Positions 25,877 through 35,783 of a stretch of DNA of 64,000 nt are shown here, piece by piece. The notes under the pieces were generated by a model. The model did no database searches, was not told the origin of the DNA, and saw only the letters and a list, made by a program, of their open reading frames with translations. The position numbers and the translations under genes were made by a program. The DNA is from Microbacterium natoriense. GTDB taxonomy: Bacteria; Actinomycetota; Actinomycetes; Actinomycetales; Microbacteriaceae. The stretch is from positions 4,030,001-4,094,000 of the forward strand of contig NZ_JAUSXV010000001.1 in assembly GCF_030816295.1 (NCBI RefSeq), in the 5' to 3' direction. Within the stretch, counting starts at the first letter, position 1; each line of letters starts with the position of its first letter.

Positions 25877-25894
25877 TACTAGGACGTCCTTGTA
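25877..25894. promoter_or_regulatory. 18-bp near-palindrome TACTAGGACGTCCTTGTA upstream of mmsA
   Basis: The core AGGACGTCCT (25881-25890) is a perfect palindrome. The 18-base sequence equals its own reverse complement except at one symmetric pair. It lies 63 bases upstream of mmsA, within likely promoter sequence (TATAC next to it), so a repressor bound there would block the valine operon. The cognate regulator is not in the window. Confidence 0.55.
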
Positions 25895-26053
25895 TACCGG
25901 AATGATCATGGAGGCGAACCGCGTCCATCTCGCGCACCCTCTTCCCTTGCACGACAGGAGCACGGTAGACCTTTATCCGTGCGCCTGATCGGCGCACACC
26001 CGATCGCATCGTGGCGATGACCTTTCGCACCGATGCGCGCGAAAAGGAGAAAC

Positions 26054-28873
26054 ATGTCTCAACGGACGGCTCAAGCACGACGGCGTGCTTTGGCGACGAC
26101 GACGGCGCTCGCACTGGCGACCACCGGATTCGTGGCCCTCGGCTCCGGCGCGGCCACCGCGGCCCCGCCGAATGCGGATGCCCCTCAGGCTCCGGCAGTG
26201 ATCGGCGACGACGAGTACTACATGAACTACGTGGCACCGCGGGCGGAAGGCGCATTCGACTCATCCGACGACTCGCTGATCACGAGCGGCAGCGCCAGAG
26301 GCCCGTATGGCGGCAGCCCCATCGAACGGGCGAACAAGAACGACGAGAAGTTCGCGCAGGGCAACCCGGTGGCGGCGAGGCAGCTCGCGAAGACCGAGGC
26401 TCAATCGATCAAGACCGGCAAGAGCCCCAAGGCGCTGAAGCACTCGAAGACCACGCAGCAGGCGAAGCTGCTCACGATCCTGGTCGAGTTCGACGGCACC
26501 GACGACTTCTCCGACCTCTACGTCCCCACCGAGTTCGGCGCCACGACCTGCATGCCGGGCGGTCAGCAGGATCCGACCCTGCACAACAACATCCCGAACC
26601 CCGCAGATGCGGCACAGCCCGACAACAACAGCATGTGGGTGTCGGACTTCTCCTCCGAGCACTACAACAAGATGCTGTTCTCCGAGGACGGCATCACCGA
26701 GCGGGTGCGCACCGATCTGACGGGGCCCGACGGACAGCCCGGATTCGACATCTCGGGTTACACGATGAAGAACATGTACGAGGAGATGTCGCGCGGCGCA
26801 TACTCCCTCACGGGCGAAGCGACGGCGTGGGTCTCCGTGCCGCATTCCGAGGGATACTACGGCGCGACGGTCTGCCATCTGAACGACGAGGGCGTGTACG
26901 AGGCCGGCCCGATGCAGGACCAGCAGGGCCACCCTGACAACCCGCTCGGACCCGGCCAGCTGCCGATCGATGCTGTCGCAGCCGTCGCCGCGGCCGACCC
27001 GGACTTCCCCTGGGCCGAATACGACATCGAGGACCAGGGCGACCGTGACGGCGACGGCAACGTCAACGAACCCGACGGCGTGATCGACCACGTCGTCCTC
27101 GTGCACGCCGGCGAGGACAAGTCGGGCGGCGGCGGCAAGGAGGGCACCTACGCGATCTGGGCGCATTCCTCGGCTGTGGCCGGCGGCGCCACGATCCCCG
27201 GCACCGACTTCAAGATCTCGAACTACATCATCCAGCCGGAGGACTCGGGCGTCGGCGTGTTCGCTCACGAGTACGGTCACGACCTCGGTCTGCCCGACCT
27301 GTACGACACGTCGAACAACGGCAACTCCGACGTCGACTTCTGGGATCTGATGAGCTCGGGATCGCACTCGGGCCCGATCTTCCAGTCGATGCCGACGCAC
27401 ATGGGCATCTGGGACAAGTGGGTGCTCGGCTGGGTGGACCCGCAGGTCGTGAACCCCGGTGACGACCCGACGACGATCAAGGTCGGTCAGTCATCACGGC
27501 CGAAGAAGGGCACGAAGGACGGCATCAAGATCAACCTCCCCGACAAGGAGATCGTGTTCACCACGCCGCACAGCGGCGCGGAGGCGTGGTACTCGGGCGC
27601 CGATCAGAGCTGGGCGGATGCACGCCTGACCCGCACGATCGACTCCGTGCCCGCCGACGCGCGTTTCTGGATGTGGAACGACTACGTGATCGAGGAGGAC
27701 TGGGATTACGGCTTCATCGAGGTCTCGACCGACGGCGGAAGCACCTGGACCGAGCAGAAGGTCTATGACGAGTCCGGGGCGCTGGTGTCCACAGATGACG
27801 GCTACAACGACCCGAACGGGCGCATGGCCGACTTCGGCGGCAAGAAGTACGGCCTCACCGGGTCGTCCGGCGGCTGGCGCCACGACTACGTCGATCTGAC
27901 GGCGTTCGCCGGGCAGAGCATCCAGATCCGCCTTCGTCAGGCGACGGATGCCGGCTTCGAGGAGCGCGGCTGGTTCTCCGACGACTTCGCGCTGACGAGC
28001 GCCGGCGCCGAGGTCTGGACCGACGACGTCGAGTCGGGCGACAACGGCTGGACCGCAACGGATGTCAGCTGGACCGACACGAGTGGCGCCGGCTGGCACC
28101 GCGACACCGGCACGCAGATCAAGGCGCAGTTCTACATGGTCGAGTGGCGCAACTACGACGGATTCGACGAAGGCCTGAAGTACGGATACACCACGGTGTA
28201 CTCCGCCGAGGGCTGGAAGGTCGAGAAGGTGCCGTACAACGCGCCCGGCGCGCTCGTCTGGTACCGCGACACCGCCTATGGTGATGCGAACGATGTGGTG
28301 AACCACGTCGCCGACAACCTGACGAACCTGCCGAGCTACGGAGCCAAGGGCGGTCTGCTGCTCGTCGACAGTCACTTCGATCCGCTGCGCCGCACCGGAG
28401 CCGAAGCAGCTCTCGACCCGTCGACGCTGAAGAACGTCTCCACCCGCGCACAGTCGTCGAACGCCGCGTTCGGCCTCGTGCCGACCACGTCGTTCAAGGA
28501 CTGCCTGGTCGACGCGAACCTCGCCAACGAGGCATGCACGACGTTCGCTCCGCAGGCGCCGGTGAGCACCTTCACGGACGACCAGGGTTGGGTCGCCGGC
28601 ATCGAGGTGCGGGACGGTCAGCTGTTGAACCGTCTGCGTGACGCCTCGGTCGTCGTGCCCTCGGTGAACGGGGCGCCCTACTCGACGCGAGTGGTGAACC
28701 CCGACGGCACCCCGGCGACCGACGCGTACGGTCTCGACCTCGGGTTCACGGTGCTCGGCACCGGCAACCCCGCGGACGCGGGCGTAGGCTACGGCACGGT
28801 GGTCACGGTCAAGAAGTCGATGCAGGGCGACACCGCCGCCCTCATCACGGTGACCGCGCCGCGCGCGGGCTGA
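26054..28873 (+). CDS. Secreted M6-family metalloprotease (immune inhibitor A-like)
   Basis: The protein has 939 residues; ATG 26054 has a strong AAGGAG site. A twin-Arg-like basic start and hydrophobic segment end at AAPPN, so a cleaved Sec-type signal of about 40 residues is likely. A propeptide region follows to about residue 135. The M6 catalytic domain has the zinc motif HEYGHDLGLPD at residues 405-415 (His405, His409, catalytic Glu406) and DLMSSGSHSG nearby as the expected Met-turn region. The C-terminal half has beta-sandwich modules with FIEVSTDGGSTWTEQ and SIQIRLRQATDAG, as in InhA-type proteases. It degrades extracellular protein. Transcription ends at the hairpin just downstream. 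Confidence 0.93.
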   Translation: MSQRTAQARRRALATTTALALATTGFVALGSGAATAAPPNADAPQAPAVIGDDEYYMNYVAPRAEGAFDSSDDSLITSGSARGPYGGSPIERANKNDEKFAQGNPVAARQLAKTEAQSIKTGKSPKALKHSKTTQQAKLLTILVEFDGTDDFSDLYVPTEFGATTCMPGGQQDPTLHNNIPNPADAAQPDNNSMWVSDFSSEHYNKMLFSEDGITERVRTDLTGPDGQPGFDISGYTMKNMYEEMSRGAYSLTGEATAWVSVPHSEGYYGATVCHLNDEGVYEAGPMQDQQGHPDNPLGPGQLPIDAVAAVAAADPDFPWAEYDIEDQGDRDGDGNVNEPDGVIDHVVLVHAGEDKSGGGGKEGTYAIWAHSSAVAGGATIPGTDFKISNYIIQPEDSGVGVFAHEYGHDLGLPDLYDTSNNGNSDVDFWDLMSSGSHSGPIFQSMPTHMGIWDKWVLGWVDPQVVNPGDDPTTIKVGQSSRPKKGTKDGIKINLPDKEIVFTTPHSGAEAWYSGADQSWADARLTRTIDSVPADARFWMWNDYVIEEDWDYGFIEVSTDGGSTWTEQKVYDESGALVSTDDGYNDPNGRMADFGGKKYGLTGSSGGWRHDYVDLTAFAGQSIQIRLRQATDAGFEERGWFSDDFALTSAGAEVWTDDVESGDNGWTATDVSWTDTSGAGWHRDTGTQIKAQFYMVEWRNYDGFDEGLKYGYTTVYSAEGWKVEKVPYNAPGALVWYRDTAYGDANDVVNHVADNLTNLPSYGAKGGLLLVDSHFDPLRRTGAEAALDPSTLKNVSTRAQSSNAAFGLVPTTSFKDCLVDANLANEACTTFAPQAPVSTFTDDQGWVAGIEVRDGQLLNRLRDASVVVPSVNGAPYSTRVVNPDGTPATDAYGLDLGFTVLGTGNPADAGVGYGTVVTVKKSMQGDTAALITVTAPRAG

Positions 28874-28894
28874 TTCCGAGCAATCGACCGAGAG

Positions 28895-28926
28895 GCGCCG
28901 GCTCTGACATGCGTCAGGGCCGGCGC
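28895..28926. terminator. Hairpin terminator after the M6 protease
   Basis: GCGCCGGCTCTGAC pairs with GTCAGGGCCGGCGC across a four-base ATGC loop, with one mismatch-type bulge. It lies between the convergent protease gene and the gene that ends at 28952, and can serve both. Confidence 0.8.
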
Positions 28927-28951
28927 TTCTGCGCGTGCGATGGTTTCACGG

Positions 28952-29398
28952 TCATGTGATGTCGTCGAGCTGCAGTGCGCGCACGCCCCTGTTGTGCAGC
29001 ACGAACTGGGCGCGAAGCGGCACATCGAGGGCGGTCGCCGCATCGAGCATCGCGCGCGACCACTCCCGGTCCTCGACGCCCACCACGCTGGACCCGAGAC
29101 GCTCCCACACGAGCACGACCGCGGCGTTGCCGGTCATCTCGCGCAGCATGCCGATGCGGTGCATCAGCAGCGTCGCCTGATCGACGTCGCCCAGGTCGTC
29201 GGTGCGGGTGATCACGGTCGGATCGTCGGGGTAGTCGTCCATCGGCATCAGCGGGTCGCCCAGGCAGCCACGATCGTCGATGAACAGCAGCCACATCTGG
29301 CGCCGATTGGCACGGTCGAGCAGGAGCTCGATCAGCGAGCGCAGGTCTTCGCTGCTCTCGAGCGGACGGTCTTTCAGAGGAGTGGTCGTGTCTGTCAT
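28952..29398 (-). CDS. Conserved hypothetical protein
   Basis: The protein has 148 residues from ATG 29398 (MTDTTTPLKDRPLES). It has no signal or membrane segment. A central helical N-terminal part is followed by alternating strands (QMWLLFIDDRGCLGDPLMPM, NAAVVLVWERLGSSVVG, PLRAQFVLHNRGVRAL), suggesting an alpha/beta domain similar to the RadC-like or DUF-type nucleic-acid repair-associated folds. This is only a shape impression. I do not recognise a family or active site. The start in the longer frame (29458) lacks a ribosome-binding site. Confidence 0.62.
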   Translation of the reverse strand: MTDTTTPLKDRPLESSEDLRSLIELLLDRANRRQMWLLFIDDRGCLGDPLMPMDDYPDDPTVITRTDDLGDVDQATLLMHRIGMLREMTGNAAVVLVWERLGSSVVGVEDREWSRAMLDAATALDVPLRAQFVLHNRGVRALQLDDIT

Positions 29399-29497
29399 GC
29401 CCCGATCCTGCGGCATCCGCGGGATCGCCCTCCGCGGAATTCCGCGGGCTGGGGACAAGTTCCCGGCATCCGTCCTCCGGTGCAGGAAGAGTCGACG

Positions 29498-29590
29498 CGT
29501 TTCGTCACTTCGACTCGCTTCGCTCGCTCAGTACGGCGCTCGGTCGTTGAGCGAGCGCCGGTCGTTGAGCGAGCGAAGCGAGACGAAACG
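29498..29590. repeat. Intergenic inverted-repeat element (GTTGAGCGAGCGAAGCGAGA family)
   Basis: A left arm (29498-29530) and a right arm (29566-29590, TGAGCGAGCGAAGCGAGACG plus AAACG) are reverse complements, apart from an eight-base insertion in the left arm. Between them a partial copy CGGTCGTTGAGCGAGCG occurs (29541-29557). GACGAAACGCAGA is then repeated up to 29608. The element fills most of the 215-base gap between the hypothetical gene and the amylopullulanase stop, and may also act as a terminator. The same unit occurs inside the cytochrome b gene at 17845-17876. Confidence 0.75.
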
Positions 29591-29613
29591 CAGAGACGAA
29601 ACGCAGAGAGCTC

Positions 29614-32600
29614 TCAGTACGCGAGCAGCGGCAGCGGGATCCGCGACCGCGATGCCGTGTACGGCTCGGCGCCCTCGAACGTCGCCGTCACGAGGTGCAG
29701 ACCCCGCGTCAGCCTCGGCAAGGCGATGGCGACCTTTCCGCGATCGGCGGCGGTGATGTCGACCGTCGCGACGACCTTGCCTCGGTCGAGTACTGTGACC
29801 GTACCCGCCGGAGCGCTGTCGTCGTCGGCTGACACCCGAACGGTGACGGTCGTGCTCCTGCCCGCCTTGACGAACACGTCGGACGCCGAGAGCCGCAGAG
29901 AGGTTCCGACAGGCTGCGCCTGGTCGTCCACGAGCACGGCCACCGAGCGGGCGGGAACCGAGACCGTGCCGGTCGCGGCATCCCACGTCGTCGTCTTCAC
30001 GACGGCATCCGCCCCGTCGGCCTGAGCCGGCGTCAGCGCGAACGAGCGGCCGGCGAGTTCCGCCACGGTCTGCGAAGCCTGCGACGGCGAGGCGTTGAAC
30101 ACGACCAGCGCGCCGTCGAGCTCGGGATCGACGTCGGACCCCACGAGATCGTCGATCTGCATCACGATCACGCCCGGCGCGGCATCCGCTCCCCCGTTCG
30201 GGAACGTGACCTTCTGCTCGATGAGGTCGGCCGAGCCCAGACGCAGCAGGTCGACCTCGTCGCGCACGCGGAGCAGATCGAGAGCGGATGCCTCGGCCGT
30301 CGCCATGTCGGCGGCCGCCGGCTTGAGCGCCGGGTTCTCGAGCAGCGGTGCCATGAGCGGCCACTTCTCCTGGTTGTCGGCCGCGGTGGGCAGGCCCGAG
30401 CCGAAGGTCGACTCCTGACCGGTCCAGTCGATGCGGTTGAACCAGTCGCCGGAGTTGTAGCTGTTGCGGTCGAGCGACTTCGAGCGCAGCAGCTCGGTGC
30501 CGGCGTGCCAGAACGAGGGCGATTGCGACAGCGTTACGGTCGCGAGCTCGAGCGTGTTCATGCGCACCCGGTCGGCCATCGAGGTGCCGACCGGCAGCTT
30601 GAACACCGAGAGGTCGTACAGCGTCTCGTTGTCGTGCGCATCGACGTAGTTGATGACTTCGCCCGGTTCCTCGGCGTAGCCGGCGGCCGAGCCGCGATAG
30701 TCGATGTCCTCGCCGGCGGTGACCTGCCCATCGCTGGTGACGAACGTGAAGTCGCGCAGGTTGCCTGCGAGCCCCAGCTTCACGAGATCGGTCTCGTGGC
30801 CGAGGTCGGCCAGAGCCTGCTCGGTCGAGCCGTTGATCGGGTCGCCGTTCGGGTCGGTGCCGAGGCCGGTGCCGAAGCCCTGCCGGAACGTCGAGGTGCC
30901 GTCGACCGGGCTGCCCCCGTGCACGGCGTCGCGCAGCCGGTCGTTGAAGGTGCCGATGCCCGTGCCGCCGAGCTGCCCCTGCGTGGCCTGCTCGAACAGC
31001 GCGTTGTTCGCGACCTCGCCGAAGTTCCAGCCCTCGCCGTACAGGTAGATCTTCGACCCGTCGACGCCGTCGTCCTTCACCGTCAGCGCGTCGAGCGCGT
31101 CGCGGATCGCCTGCATGTTCGTCGTCGAGTGGTGCCCCATCAGGTCGAATCGGAACCCGTCGACCTTGTAGTCGCGCGCCCAGGTGACGATCGAGTCGAC
31201 CATGAGCTTCTGCGCCGCGAGGTGCTCGGTGGCCACGTTCTGGCAACAGGTGGAGGTCTCCACCGCACCCGCCGCGTTCAGACGGTGGTAGTAGCCGGGA
31301 ACGACCTGATCGAGCACCGAGGTGTCGGCCTCGCCCGACGCTGCGGTGTGGTTGAACACCTGGTCGAGCACGACCTGCAGTCCGATCTCGTGCAGCGAGC
31401 CGACCATCGAGCGGAACTCGCTGACCCGCGCTCCGCCGTTCGCGTCGACCGCGTACGAGCCCTCCGGCGTGGAGAAATGGTACGGGTCGTAGCCCCAGTT
31501 GAAACCGTCCTGATCGGCCATGGCCTGCACGCAGGCCTGCTGCTGATCGGATGCCGGACCGAACGACGCGAGGTCGCAGTCGGGGGTCGCCTGGGCAGCC
31601 CGGTCCTCTTCGATCGTGGCGAGATCGAACGAGGGGAGCAGGTGCACGGTGTTGATGCCGGCGTCCGCCAGTTCGCGCAGGTGATCCGTGCCCGCGCTCT
31701 TCTCGGTGAAGGCCAGGTAGGTGCCACGTTCCTCAGCGGGAACTGTCTCGTCGCCGATCGAGAAGTCGCGGATGTGCAGCTCGTAGATGGCCCGGTCGAC
31801 CGACTTGTCGACCGAGGGCGACTTCGTCTTCTGCCATGCCTTGGGCTGCCACGCCTTGTCGTCGAGATCGATCGCGACCGAGCGCTCGGAGTTCAGCGTG
31901 AGGGCTGCCGAGTACGGATCGGTCACCTGATTGGTCTCGATCGTGCCGGTGCTCGGGACATAGACGACGACCTCCCAGAGGTACTCGTCGCCCTTGAGGC
32001 TCTTCTCGCCCTTGACCGTCCAGGAACCGGATGCCGCATCCCACGTCGCGTCATGACGCTGCGGGTCGCCGGTGGCGCCGGGGTTCCAGGTGAGCAGGGC
32101 GGCGCTCTGCGCGGTCGGCGCCCACAGGCGGAACGTCGGCTTCTTGCCGCTGAAAGTCACGCCCAGGTCGACCTCGTCCAGCGCAGTCGCGTAGAGATCG
32201 TCGAGCACTCCGGGGATCTGCACCGCGGTGAAGGCGGTGAGCGACCCGGCGGCGTCGCGCTGGGCGACGGCCAGCTGGCCGCGTACGAGGGCTGCGGCAT
32301 CCGCGTCGTCGACCTTGAGGGCGAGGTAGCCCTTCAGCGCCGGGAAGCGGGCGAGCTGCGCCTCGGTCAGCCCGCCGTCGGTCACCGTGAGGGCGATCGG
32401 ATCGGCTCCGGCGACCTCGCCGTCGACCACCGCGAGCGAAGCGTCCGCCGAGGAGTACAGCTGGTAGACCGCCTTGTCCGTCGCACCGAGGTTCGCAGGC
32501 CAGGCGATCGTCGTGGCGTCGATCCAGTGCGCGCGGGATTCTCCCGTGCCGGGGAGCGGCGGGTCGGTGCTCACGATCTCGAGCACGTGCGTCGCGAGCG

Positions 32601-35600
32601 TGTAGCGGAACGTCGTGACCTTGCCCTCGGTCGCGCTGAACGAGATGTTCGCTCCCCCGGGTGCGCCGTCGGCGCCGTAGTTCTCGGTCCAGCTGAGTCC
32701 GTGCGCGACCTTCAACTCGTACGCTCCGGTCGGCAGCTCGTCGGTGGCGAACTCGTACACGCCGTCACGATCGCCATCGGCCATGAGCGTGGTGAGGCAG
32801 TCGGGAGACCAGTCGGCCGCGCAGCCGAGCTCTGACTGCTCGGATCCAGGCAGGGTCACGATGGGTCCCTCGGCAGTCGACTGCATGATGTTCGTGCGCG
32901 GGTCGAAGTAGAACGTGATCGGGCCGCCCGCATGGTGGATGGCGATGTTCGAGCCGTCGGGCACGCCGTTCGCCCCGTAGTTGATGGCCCAGCTGCCGTT
33001 CACGGCCGCCTTGTACTCGTAGTCGCCGGCGGGGAGGTCGAAGGTTCCGCCCCACACACCGTCGGGGCGGAGCGCCAGCTTCGCCTTCTCGCACGCCGGG
33101 TCCCAATCCCCCGCGCAGCCGATCTCGGAGTCGAGGCTGCCGGCCACCGTGACCATGTCGATCGGCGACTCGGGCTCTTCGGGCGCCTCGAGGGTCACCG
33201 CGTTGCCGACGGAGGCGTAGGTCGATGCTGCGGAATGGTGGCCGGCGGCATCCGTCGTCACTGCGCGGTACTCGACCAGCGTGCCCTTCTTGAGTCCCGC
33301 GATGTCGTGGAACACGCGGGGGTCGGTGTCCTCCGCGGTGCCGAGCGCATGCCATTCGTCGTCGCCTGCGACGCGGTACGCGAAGCTCGTCTGCGTCCAC
33401 TGGTCGGCGATGCTCGCCTGCACGGCCGACTGGCCGGTGACGCCGGCGCCTGCGGCGGGGACGCTCACGGTGACGGGGGCGGCCTCGGCCGGCGCGGTGA
33501 CCGTCTTGTCGGCCTTCCAGACGACGGCCGAGAGTGCAGGCACCGTGATGCTGGTGGCGGCACCGGCATCCGTCGTCAGCGCTGCGCCGTCGCCGTAGAT
33601 CACGCTGTAGCCGGCATCCGAGGTCAGGGTCTTCAGGTCGACGGTCTGCGGAGTCGTCGCGTTGTTGACCGCCACGAGGTACTCGACCTTGTCGGAGGCG
33701 TCGACCCGCGAGAAGGCGTAGACGCCGGCTCCGGATGCCGCGTACCGCTCGATCTGCGCGCCGTCGACGAGCGCGGGGTTCGCTTCGCGGAGGTCGGACA
33801 GGCCTGCGATGTGCTGGTACAGCTCACCGTCGGTGCCGTAGCGGTCGGCGGAGCCCGCCTGCTCGCCGGTGATGAGCTTCTGGTTCGCGTACTCGGCGAC
33901 CTGCGTCGCGAACAGGGTCTGGCGGGCGTCTTTGTCGCCGCCGGGACCCGCGAAGCCCTGCTCATCGCCGTAGTACACCACCGGCTGACCGCGGGTGAGG
34001 AACATCAGATCATGCGCGAGCTCGTCGCGCTGCACCGCATTGTCGGTGTTCTGCAGGAAGGAGCCGACCCGGCCCATGTCGTGGTTGCCGAGGAAGGTCG
34101 GCAGTGCGGTCGCACTCGTGTCGGCGGTCGTGTACCGGTCGTCGCCCGCGAAGAGGCTCTGCAGTCCCCTGGCCGAGTTGCCGGAGGAGTAGCTCACGGC
34201 GGACGACTGGAACGTGAAGTCGAGAACGGAGTTCATGTCGGTGTCACGCACGTACGGGGCGAGCTTCACCGGGTCGGCGTCGTATACCTCGCCGAACATG
34301 AAGAAGTCGTCGTTGCCCTTCGCGTGGGCGTAGTCGAGCACCTCGGTCGTGAACTGCTCCCAGAACTCGAAGTTCACGTGCTTGACGGTGTCGATCCGGA
34401 AGCCGTCGATGCCGAGGTCGACCCACTGGTCGTAGACCTGCACGAAGCCGTTCACGACGGTCGGGCTCTCGGTCATGAGGTCGTCCAGGCCGCTGAAGTC
34501 GCCGTAGGTCACGGACTCCCCCGACCAGGTCGAGTCTCCACGGTTGTGATAGAGCGTGGGGTCGTTGAGCCAGGCCGGGGTCTTCGCCTCGGCATCCGTC
34601 ACGATCGGCGTGTACGGGAAGCTCGTTGCCGCATCGAGCGTCGGGAAATCGCCGGTGCCCGCGTAGTCGGCAGGGTCGAAGGCGGTTCCGTTCGCGTCCT
34701 TGTACGGGCTTGTCGCCTGGTCGATGTAGTCGTACTTCTTCTGCGTGTAGTCGATGACGTCGGCGGTGTGGTTGGTGATGATGTCGAAGTAGACCTTGAT
34801 GCCACGGGCGTGCGCATCGGCGATCAGCGCCTGCAGCTCCTCGTTCGTGCCAAGGTGCGGGTCGATGCGAGTGAAGTCGGTGACCCAGTAGCCGTGATAC
34901 CCCGCGCTGGCGTCGGCCCCCTCGCCCTGCACCGGCTTGTTCGCGAAGCTCGGTGTCAACCAGATCGCGCTCGTGCCGAGGCCTTCGATGTAGTCGAGGT
35001 TGTCGCGGATGCCGGCGATGTCGCCGCCCTGGTAGAAGCCCTTGTCGACCGGGTCGAAGCCGGTCGTCAGGCGGTCGCCCTCGAGGCCACCCGTGTCGTT
35101 GGAGGTGTCGCCGTTCGCGAAGCGATCGGTCATCACGAAGTAGAACTGCTCGCCTGCTCCCGCCTGGCGCACGGGCGGCGCGATGAGCGCGTCGTCTTCG
35201 CTCGTGTAACCGCCGCGGAGATCCTCCACCGCGACGCCCACACGGTGAACGTTGTCGTCGTAGGTGAAGCGCAGCGTCGCGGGGCCGGCGATCGTGAGGG
35301 GGATGTTGTCGCCGCCGCCGTCGAGTCCGTAGGCCTCGTCCCAGCTGTCGTTCAGCGCCACTTTGTACTCGTAGGTGCCGGCCGGCACCTCGAAGGCCGC
35401 GCTGTAGATGCCGGCGGCGCCGGTCGGAGTGAGCTCGGTCGCGGCGCAATCGGGCGCCCAGTCGGCGGCGCAGCCCAGCTCGGACTGCAGGTCACCGACG
35501 AGGGCGGCCGTTCGGTCGGCGGCGGATGCCGGAGGCGCCGCCACGACCGCGAGACCTGCGGCGATGAGCGTGCTGATGGCGAGGAGGGCGGTACGGCGTG

Positions 35601-35622
35601 CGGCGGCTGTCGTCTTCGACAC
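29614..35622 (-). CDS. Secreted two-catalytic-domain amylopullulanase
   Basis: The protein has 2002 residues. A signal peptide ends near residue 34 (PASAADRT). A pullulanase X25-like module precedes a GH13 alpha-amylase domain with all four motifs: DIITNHT, GFRIDTVKH (nucleophile Asp411), GEVYD (acid/base Glu445) and FLGNHDMG. Two further X25-like modules (SELGCAADW repeated) lead to a pullulanase-type GH13 domain: YELHIRDFS, VLDQVFNHT, GFRFDLMGHH (Asp1493), YGEGWNF (Glu1530) and VDAHDNET. A beta-domain and an Ig-like end follow. It should cut both alpha-1,4 and alpha-1,6 bonds in starch, glycogen or pullulan. LacI-type AAGCGCTT boxes lie upstream. It has no sortase or SLH anchor. Confidence 0.95.
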   Translation of the reverse strand: MSKTTAAARRTALLAISTLIAAGLAVVAAPPASAADRTAALVGDLQSELGCAADWAPDCAATELTPTGAAGIYSAAFEVPAGTYEYKVALNDSWDEAYGLDGGGDNIPLTIAGPATLRFTYDDNVHRVGVAVEDLRGGYTSEDDALIAPPVRQAGAGEQFYFVMTDRFANGDTSNDTGGLEGDRLTTGFDPVDKGFYQGGDIAGIRDNLDYIEGLGTSAIWLTPSFANKPVQGEGADASAGYHGYWVTDFTRIDPHLGTNEELQALIADAHARGIKVYFDIITNHTADVIDYTQKKYDYIDQATSPYKDANGTAFDPADYAGTGDFPTLDAATSFPYTPIVTDAEAKTPAWLNDPTLYHNRGDSTWSGESVTYGDFSGLDDLMTESPTVVNGFVQVYDQWVDLGIDGFRIDTVKHVNFEFWEQFTTEVLDYAHAKGNDDFFMFGEVYDADPVKLAPYVRDTDMNSVLDFTFQSSAVSYSSGNSARGLQSLFAGDDRYTTADTSATALPTFLGNHDMGRVGSFLQNTDNAVQRDELAHDLMFLTRGQPVVYYGDEQGFAGPGGDKDARQTLFATQVAEYANQKLITGEQAGSADRYGTDGELYQHIAGLSDLREANPALVDGAQIERYAASGAGVYAFSRVDASDKVEYLVAVNNATTPQTVDLKTLTSDAGYSVIYGDGAALTTDAGAATSITVPALSAVVWKADKTVTAPAEAAPVTVSVPAAGAGVTGQSAVQASIADQWTQTSFAYRVAGDDEWHALGTAEDTDPRVFHDIAGLKKGTLVEYRAVTTDAAGHHSAASTYASVGNAVTLEAPEEPESPIDMVTVAGSLDSEIGCAGDWDPACEKAKLALRPDGVWGGTFDLPAGDYEYKAAVNGSWAINYGANGVPDGSNIAIHHAGGPITFYFDPRTNIMQSTAEGPIVTLPGSEQSELGCAADWSPDCLTTLMADGDRDGVYEFATDELPTGAYELKVAHGLSWTENYGADGAPGGANISFSATEGKVTTFRYTLATHVLEIVSTDPPLPGTGESRAHWIDATTIAWPANLGATDKAVYQLYSSADASLAVVDGEVAGADPIALTVTDGGLTEAQLARFPALKGYLALKVDDADAAALVRGQLAVAQRDAAGSLTAFTAVQIPGVLDDLYATALDEVDLGVTFSGKKPTFRLWAPTAQSAALLTWNPGATGDPQRHDATWDAASGSWTVKGEKSLKGDEYLWEVVVYVPSTGTIETNQVTDPYSAALTLNSERSVAIDLDDKAWQPKAWQKTKSPSVDKSVDRAIYELHIRDFSIGDETVPAEERGTYLAFTEKSAGTDHLRELADAGINTVHLLPSFDLATIEEDRAAQATPDCDLASFGPASDQQQACVQAMADQDGFNWGYDPYHFSTPEGSYAVDANGGARVSEFRSMVGSLHEIGLQVVLDQVFNHTAASGEADTSVLDQVVPGYYHRLNAAGAVETSTCCQNVATEHLAAQKLMVDSIVTWARDYKVDGFRFDLMGHHSTTNMQAIRDALDALTVKDDGVDGSKIYLYGEGWNFGEVANNALFEQATQGQLGGTGIGTFNDRLRDAVHGGSPVDGTSTFRQGFGTGLGTDPNGDPINGSTEQALADLGHETDLVKLGLAGNLRDFTFVTSDGQVTAGEDIDYRGSAAGYAEEPGEVINYVDAHDNETLYDLSVFKLPVGTSMADRVRMNTLELATVTLSQSPSFWHAGTELLRSKSLDRNSYNSGDWFNRIDWTGQESTFGSGLPTAADNQEKWPLMAPLLENPALKPAAADMATAEASALDLLRVRDEVDLLRLGSADLIEQKVTFPNGGADAAPGVIVMQIDDLVGSDVDPELDGALVVFNASPSQASQTVAELAGRSFALTPAQADGADAVVKTTTWDAATGTVSVPARSVAVLVDDQAQPVGTSLRLSASDVFVKAGRSTTVTVRVSADDDSAPAGTVTVLDRGKVVATVDITAADRGKVAIALPRLTRGLHLVTATFEGAEPYTASRSRIPLPLLAY

Positions 35623-35701
35623 TTCTGCTCCCTGGAGGGTGGGAGGGCACGGCGGCGTGCCCGGATGCTGTGGTGCGAAGTTACCAGCTATCCGTCGAGG
35701 A

Positions 35702-35783
35702 CTGCAAGCGCTTCCAGTAGTCTTTCCGGGCAGTCAGGCGAAGCAGAATGCCTGGATGTGCCGCAAGCGCAAGCGCTTTCAGT
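35702..35783. promoter_or_regulatory. Two AAGCGCTT operators upstream of the amylopullulanase gene
   Basis: CTGCAAGCGCTTCCAG (palindromic core 35706-35713) and GCAAGCGCTTTCAGT (core 35771-35778) are 65 bases apart. The form NNGCAAGCGCTTNCNN with a central CG is typical of LacI-family maltose/starch repressor sites. The first is about 85 bases upstream of the ATG. The second overlaps the end of the TetR gene. No cognate LacI gene is adjacent. Confidence 0.7.
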
